Origin: Paenibacillus sp. JJ-100
GTDB lineage: Bacteria; Bacillota; Bacilli; Paenibacillales; Paenibacillaceae
DNA: 64,000 nucleotides
Assembly (NCBI RefSeq): GCF_948329825.1
Contig: NZ_CAOJCM010000001.1
Coordinates: forward strand, 310,001-374,000
Reading direction: 5' to 3'
Notes under the pieces: generated by a model
Database searches by the model: none
Told to the model about the DNA's origin: nothing
What the model saw: only the letters and a program-made list of their open reading frames with translations
In this document: positions 59,776 through 64,000 of the stretch, piece by piece
Numbering within the stretch: the stretch's first letter is position 1
Layout: each line of letters opens with the position of its first letter
Program-made: the position numbers and the translations under genes

Positions 59776-61435
59776 TAATTTCGCAGGAGGCGGCGGTGCC
59801 AGTACGGGAATTGAGTTGGCGACAGGCCGAAGCGTAGATATAGCAATCAACCACGACCCGGCAGCTATCGCAATGCACGAGGTAAACCATCCGGAGACAG
59901 AACACTATTGCGAATCGGTTTGGGAAGTGAATCCGGTTGAGGCTGTCAAAGGTCGTCCGGTAGGGCTCGCTTGGTTCAGTCCGGACTGCAAACACTTCTC
60001 TAAGGCCAAAGGCGGCAAGCCTGTAGCGAAAGAAATACGGGGTCTGGCATGGGTGGCAGTACGTTGGGCGGCAACGGTTAAGCCGAGAGTAATCATGTTG
60101 GAAAATGTAGAGGAATTCACGACCTGGGGACCGCTAACGGCGGACGGATATCCTGACAAGAAGCAAAAAGGACGGACGTTCCGTACATTCGTGAATGCCC
60201 TGCGGCAGCAAGGATACAAGGTTGAATGGAAAGAGCTAAGGGCATGTGATTACGGAGCCCCTACGATCCGCAAACGGTTGTTTATGGTGGCTCGAAGAGA
60301 TGGCAAACCGATTGTCTGGCCCGAACCAACACACGGCGCACCGGACAGCCCGGAAGTAAAGGCAGGGAAGCGACTTCCATGGAGAACAGCAGCAGAAATC
60401 ATTGATTGGTCTATCCCTTGCCCTTCAATATTTGAACGGAAAAAGCCTCTTGCTGAAAACACAAAGCGCCGTATCGCTCGGGGCATGCAAAAGTTTGTTA
60501 TCGACAACCCGGAGCCGTTCGTCATGCGTGTCAACTTTTCTGGCAGTAATCATCATTACTGTGATCCTATTGAGGAACCGTTGAAGACGATCACGGCCAA
60601 GAATGGATGGAGTTTGGTAACGCCATACATTGCACGAATTGGACAGACTGGATATGCCGGGGATCGGCTGCAATACAAAGCTACCGACCCACTGACAACT
60701 ATTACAACTAAGGCAGAACACTTGCTAGTAAGCCCAACCCTCATACAGATGGGTTACGGAGACCCAGAAGGACGCCGGGTGCTAGATTTGGATAAACCCC
60801 TTGGGACTGTGACGGCAGGTGGAAACAAATTCGCTATCGCTTCAGCATTTATTGCTCGGCACTTCGGCGAATCGGTTGGCAGTTCTATAGAAGATCCTAT
60901 CGGTACGGTTACGGCTGGCGGGGGTGGGAAGAGCGCGCTGGTAACAAGTCACTTGGTCAAGATGCGCGGAACCAACACAGGACAGCCGGTTACAGATCCG
61001 CTTCAAACGATTACGGCAGGCGGATTGCACTTTGGAGAGGTTCGCGCCTTCTTGCTCAAGTATTACGGCAGTGCAGATAACGGTCAGACTTTGGATAAGC
61101 CGTTGCACACCATTACAACCAAGGATCGGTTCGGATTGGTCACAATCCAAGGCGTGGATTACCAAATCATCGACATAGGAATGCGAATGCTGGAGCCGCA
61201 TGAATTATTCGCCGCTCAGGGATTCCCAAGTAACTACACGATTGCAGTTGATGCGAACGGTCAGAAGTATTCAAAGAGTGCTCAGGTTGCACGCTGTGGT
61301 AATGCAGTACCGCCGCCGTTTGCTCAAGCGCTGGTTCGAGCCAATCTGCCTGAACTATGCACTGGATCAGGAAACAACCTTACGCTGGAACGCTATGCAG
61401 AACAGGAAATCGGGCAGATGGCTTTCAGCATGTGA
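59756..61435 (+). CDS. DNA (cytosine-5) methyltransferase with internal repeats
   Basis: 559 residues. Motif I DNFAGGGGAS, catalytic motif IV variant FSPDCKHFSKAKGG, motif VI MLENVEEF, motif VIII RKRLFMVARRDG, motif X QVARCGNAVPPPFAQ. Between VIII and IX-X six repeats of a DPLxTIT unit follow (near residues 272, 311, 347, 380, 414, 448), where the target recognition domain would be. Overlaps the PP-loop gene by 20 bases. Confidence 0.88.
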   Translation: MQEIIVDNFAGGGGASTGIELATGRSVDIAINHDPAAIAMHEVNHPETEHYCESVWEVNPVEAVKGRPVGLAWFSPDCKHFSKAKGGKPVAKEIRGLAWVAVRWAATVKPRVIMLENVEEFTTWGPLTADGYPDKKQKGRTFRTFVNALRQQGYKVEWKELRACDYGAPTIRKRLFMVARRDGKPIVWPEPTHGAPDSPEVKAGKRLPWRTAAEIIDWSIPCPSIFERKKPLAENTKRRIARGMQKFVIDNPEPFVMRVNFSGSNHHYCDPIEEPLKTITAKNGWSLVTPYIARIGQTGYAGDRLQYKATDPLTTITTKAEHLLVSPTLIQMGYGDPEGRRVLDLDKPLGTVTAGGNKFAIASAFIARHFGESVGSSIEDPIGTVTAGGGGKSALVTSHLVKMRGTNTGQPVTDPLQTITAGGLHFGEVRAFLLKYYGSADNGQTLDKPLHTITTKDRFGLVTIQGVDYQIIDIGMRMLEPHELFAAQGFPSNYTIAVDANGQKYSKSAQVARCGNAVPPPFAQALVRANLPELCTGSGNNLTLERYAEQEIGQMAFSM

Positions 61436-61459
61436 TACCAAAGAGGAAGGGGCAGAGAC

Positions 61460-62632
61460 ATGATCATCACAGGAAATTGCATCGAAGTGATGCCACAGCT
61501 CGAGGCCGAGTCATTTCACACCTGCGTAACGTCTCCACCGTATTGGGGCCTGCGTGACTACGGTGTGGAGCCATCGTACTGGCCCGAGACAACGTATACG
61601 CCTATGCCCGGCCTGCCGCCGATTACGATACCAGAATGGACTGGATGCCTTGGTCTGGAGCCTACGCCGGAAATGTTTGTTGCTCATACGGTACTGGTGT
61701 TCCGCGAAGTATGGCGCGTACTGCGACCTGACGGAACGGCTTGGGTGAATTTTGGTGACAGTTACGCCAGTTCAGGCATTAAACGCGATGAAGGATTGAA
61801 TGAACGTTGGCACGGTAAACAGTATTTATCCAACAAGCAAGGGGATTCAGACCGTCACCGTCCAGCCCGGCAGCAGCCAGCTGATTTAAAGGCAAAGGAT
61901 CTCATTGGTATTCCGTGGCGAGTAGCCTTCGCGCTGCAGGCAGACGGTTGGTATCTCCGAATGGACAACATCTGGCACAAACCTAACCCTATGCCGGAGA
62001 GTGTGGGAGATCGGCCGACAAAGGCTCATGAATATATGTTCCTGTTGAGCAAGTCAGAGCGGTATTACTACGATAAGGAAGCCATCAAGGAACAGGGTAT
62101 GCAAGATGAATGGGCGAACGGATTCCGCGGCGGAAGCTACACAGGAAATGAAACCTTTGATAATCAGGATGGTGGAAAACGTAAGACAAAAGGAAATTTC
62201 AAGGTTCCTGCTGGATGGGATACAGATCCCGGGGCGCATGGAACGATTCACAGAACCGGACGGAGTAAATCGAATTCATTTGCTCGAGCTGTGAACGAGT
62301 CACCGCCGCCAGGACAACCTCAGCAGCACCGACCGGATCGTGAAGACGTGGAATACAGCGGCATGCGTAACAAGCGAAGTGTTTGGACAGTGGCCACTCA
62401 AGCATTCCCGGAAGCTCACTATGCTACATTCCCTGAAAAACTGATTGAACCTTGCATACTAGCAGGTGCACCAGTGGGGGGGCGTGTACTTGATCCGTTT
62501 GGGGGATCTGGAACAACTCTCAAAGTCGCCATGGAGAACAACCGGGAATGCACAATCATTGAAATGGGACCACATAACGTTGAGATAGCAGAGCGGCGTA
62601 CTGCAGTTGTACAGCCAACATTGATTTTTTGA
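61460..62632 (+). CDS. DNA methyltransferase, N4-cytosine/N6-adenine type
   Basis: 390 residues. Motif IV TSPPYWGLRDY near the N-terminus, motif I LDPFGGSGTTL near the C-terminus: the order of the beta group. SPPY favours N4-cytosine, but N6-adenine cannot be ruled out. The middle (about 110-310) holds the target recognition part. No restriction enzyme is next to it, so an orphan protective enzyme. Confidence 0.85.
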   Translation: MIITGNCIEVMPQLEAESFHTCVTSPPYWGLRDYGVEPSYWPETTYTPMPGLPPITIPEWTGCLGLEPTPEMFVAHTVLVFREVWRVLRPDGTAWVNFGDSYASSGIKRDEGLNERWHGKQYLSNKQGDSDRHRPARQQPADLKAKDLIGIPWRVAFALQADGWYLRMDNIWHKPNPMPESVGDRPTKAHEYMFLLSKSERYYYDKEAIKEQGMQDEWANGFRGGSYTGNETFDNQDGGKRKTKGNFKVPAGWDTDPGAHGTIHRTGRSKSNSFARAVNESPPPGQPQQHRPDREDVEYSGMRNKRSVWTVATQAFPEAHYATFPEKLIEPCILAGAPVGGRVLDPFGGSGTTLKVAMENNRECTIIEMGPHNVEIAERRTAVVQPTLIF

Positions 62633-62653
62633 GGAAGGGGCATAGCCTCTTCC
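62633..62653 (+). other. Intercistronic hairpin
   Basis: GGAAGGGGC / GCCTCTTCC with a 3-base loop. A similar small GAGGC/GCCTC hairpin lies at 62948-62961 before the next gene. No T run, so probably mRNA stability or translation spacing. Confidence 0.4.
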
Positions 62654-62704
62654 CACCACATACCACATATCTGGGCTAGGCCCACCAAAGGAGAGATAAC
62701 ACAC

Positions 62705-62941
62705 ATGTACAAGGACATTGTAATAGAACTAACTCCTGAACAGCGTTTCTGGATTGAAAGTAAGGTAGATGGAAGTTTGTTTCTTGTGAAGTCACTAACA
62801 ATAATACCTGTTGCGAACCAAATTACTTTCACGGGTAAGTCGTTCGGTATTGACTATGAAGATATGAAAGTAGAATCCGAAACAGCTGCCCACATGAGTC
62901 TCGATTACGAGGAACGCGCTCTTTACAGCGATGATGATTAA
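62705..62941 (+). CDS. Small hypothetical protein
   Basis: 78 residues, beta-rich centre (SLFLVKSLTIIPVANQITFTG in part), acidic tail. AAAGGAGAG upstream. Function unknown. Confidence 0.55.
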   Translation: MYKDIVIELTPEQRFWIESKVDGSLFLVKSLTIIPVANQITFTGKSFGIDYEDMKVESETAAHMSLDYEERALYSDDD

Positions 62942-62982
62942 TAGCGTGAGGCTACGGCCTCTTACCAAGGAGGGATATACAG

Positions 62983-63225
62983 ATGATGGTTATTGAGGAC
63001 GTCACATACCAACCTTACTTTCACGCTTTCATTCTCCATATGGGGCTAGAAATTGGTGATGAAACTAGGACGGTCGATTACATGTTGTGGAACTCGGAGA
63101 AATGGCGTGAATGGCGATTGATGAATGGTGTTGGACCTTGCGAGAATTTAACATCAGATAACCATAAATCGTTCGAAAAATGGTTGATGGATACGATTCC
63201 ACAGGGACAAATAAATCTATTCTGA
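62983..63225 (+). CDS. Small hypothetical protein
   Basis: 80 residues, aromatic-rich (YQPYFHAFILHMG ... MLWNSEKWREW). Ribosome site AAGGAGGG. Function unknown. Confidence 0.55.
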   Translation: MMVIEDVTYQPYFHAFILHMGLEIGDETRTVDYMLWNSEKWREWRLMNGVGPCENLTSDNHKSFEKWLMDTIPQGQINLF

Positions 63226-63246
63226 ATTAGGGGAGGGAGAACAATT

Positions 63247-63672
63247 ATGAGAACACCCATGGAGATTAAACGTATATTGGCAGCTGCACGTGTACCGTAT
63301 CCGCACATTTTGATGGACGAATTGGAAGAGGCGCAGGTAGAAATTGAGCGTCTTAAGTCTGAAAAAGTTGAGCTGTGGGAGTGCCCGGGATGTGGTTTCA
63401 CTTATGCTGCTGAACACGAGGATATTGACCCAGCAACGGGTGAGGGGAACGGTAATCACACTTGCCCAGTCTGCGAGGATGTTGATCTTGTACGGGAAAA
63501 CGAGCGGCTCCGCAAGGAGCTTGAAGAGGAACGAAAGCAAGCTGAAGTGGTTCGGAAAGCTATGCAAGACGTGCTTTATTATCTCCAACGCGACTCCTAC
63601 ATTCCGGCTCAGGACATTCTAGAACAGTATTTAGCTATGTCGGTGGGTCAGGAAGGAGAGGGGAACCAATGA
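63247..63672 (+). CDS. Coiled-coil zinc-finger protein
   Basis: 141 residues. Helix (DELEEAQVEIERLKSEKVEL), CPGCGF ... HTCPVC zinc ribbon (about 60-80), second coiled coil. Stop overlaps the next start. Confidence 0.6.
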   Translation: MRTPMEIKRILAAARVPYPHILMDELEEAQVEIERLKSEKVELWECPGCGFTYAAEHEDIDPATGEGNGNHTCPVCEDVDLVRENERLRKELEEERKQAEVVRKAMQDVLYYLQRDSYIPAQDILEQYLAMSVGQEGEGNQ

Positions 63673-64000
63673 AGGCTATAACAATTATTCAACCGTGGGC
63701 GACACTGATCGCCATTGGAGCAAAACAATACGAGACACGCAGCTGGGCCACTAAACATCGGGGCGAGATTGCAATTCACGCTGGGAAGAAGATTGACGCG
63801 GAAGCATGCAAGGAGCCTGAAATCCGAAAAGTATTGGAAGAGTACGGATATAGGATAGACAACTTACCAACGGGTGCGGTTGTGGCGACAGCTCAATTAA
63901 CCAACTGCCTTAAATCGGTGGATACATGGACGGACGGGTACGTGTTGGAGGGCAACAGATTGGTTTACTCTCCAGAATACGAATTTGGAGACTTTGAACC
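63669..64000 (+). CDS. ASCH-domain protein (3' end outside window)
   Basis: About 110 residues visible. MKAITIIQPWATLIAIGAK and YETRSW are ASCH hallmarks, followed by GEIAIHAGKK. ASCH domains bind RNA or modified nucleosides. ATGA overlap with the preceding gene. Cut by the window edge. Confidence 0.8.
   Translation, partial: MKAITIIQPWATLIAIGAKQYETRSWATKHRGEIAIHAGKKIDAEACKEPEIRKVLEEYGYRIDNLPTGAVVATAQLTNCLKSVDTWTDGYVLEGNRLVYSPEYEFGDFE

Larger units (their letters stand above)
11990..64000. mobile_element. Large siphovirus prophage (right end not in window)
   Basis: Contiguous phage modules: integrase, accessory arm, cos region, terminase, head, tail, lysis, agr-like operon, CI/Cro switch, recombination, replication, DNA modification. 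No host-type gene is seen after the tRNA. At least 52 kb. In the virion map (opened at the cos region near 22.9 kb) the integrase arm would be the right end. Confidence 0.93.

Overview
The window is a piece of a spore-forming, low-to-mid GC Firmicute chromosome, most likely Paenibacillus. The host part (1-12,000) carries a PhoR/PhoP two-component pair with Pho boxes, pstB-phoU, polA-mutM-ytaF-coaE, a membrane-anchored lytic transglycosylase, an alpha/beta-type small acid-soluble spore protein, nrdR and tRNA-Ala(GGC). This gene order and the spore genes point to Paenibacillus; the species cannot be fixed by eye.

From just behind tRNA-Ala (about 11,990) to the end of the window (64,000) everything looks like one large siphovirus prophage whose right end lies outside the window. 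Left arm (12.0-22.8 kb): tyrosine integrase on the minus strand, a small partner gene, a membrane protein, an ATP-dependent DNA ligase, an SRAP (YedK/HMCES) protein, small genes, a tRNA-like element without an anticodon loop, a two-gene operon ending in a frameshifted family 9 glycoside hydrolase, a long gene-free stretch with many complementary segments that looks like a large structured RNA, and an HNH gene next to a probable cos site.

Packaging, head, tail and lysis (22.9-42.2 kb) follow the HK97-like order: small and large terminase, portal, ClpP-type protease, major capsid protein, connectors, major tail protein, tail chaperones, tape measure (1483 aa), distal tail protein, Gp37-like protein, tail fibre, XhlA, M23 endolysin, holin. 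Both the major capsid and the major tail protein end at a -1 slippery heptamer followed by a related beta-rich domain in the -1 frame, so both probably exist as short and long forms.

Between lysis and lysogeny genes (42.2-46.9 kb) is the most unusual part. It has an SOS-box promoter in front of a YolD-like gene, a Zn-ribbon membrane protein on the minus strand, and then an agr-like quorum-sensing operon: HTH regulator, a multi-pass membrane protein resembling the AgrC sensor half without a kinase, AgrB, a 42-residue AgrD-like peptide with Ser in place of Cys, and a LytTR protein with no receiver domain. The promoter of this operon carries a palindrome that is repeated, almost unchanged, in front of the early operon at 46.87 kb. 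A CI/Cro-type switch with three 17-bp operators follows, as well as a second SOS-type promoter that fires antisense into the repressor gene.

The right part (46.9-64 kb) is one long plus-strand early operon: a MazF-type toxin, SbcC-like ATPase, RecT/Bet, metallo-beta-lactamase fold protein, replication initiator with internal iterons, G39P-type helicase loader, DnaB-type helicase, RuvC-like nuclease, dimeric dUTPase, a PP-loop PAPS-reductase-like protein, two DNA methyltransferases (C5 and N4/N6 type) and a partial ASCH protein. A second, gene-less copy of the iteron plus A-rich block lies at 21.3 kb. Function calls are from motif recognition only; no database search was possible.
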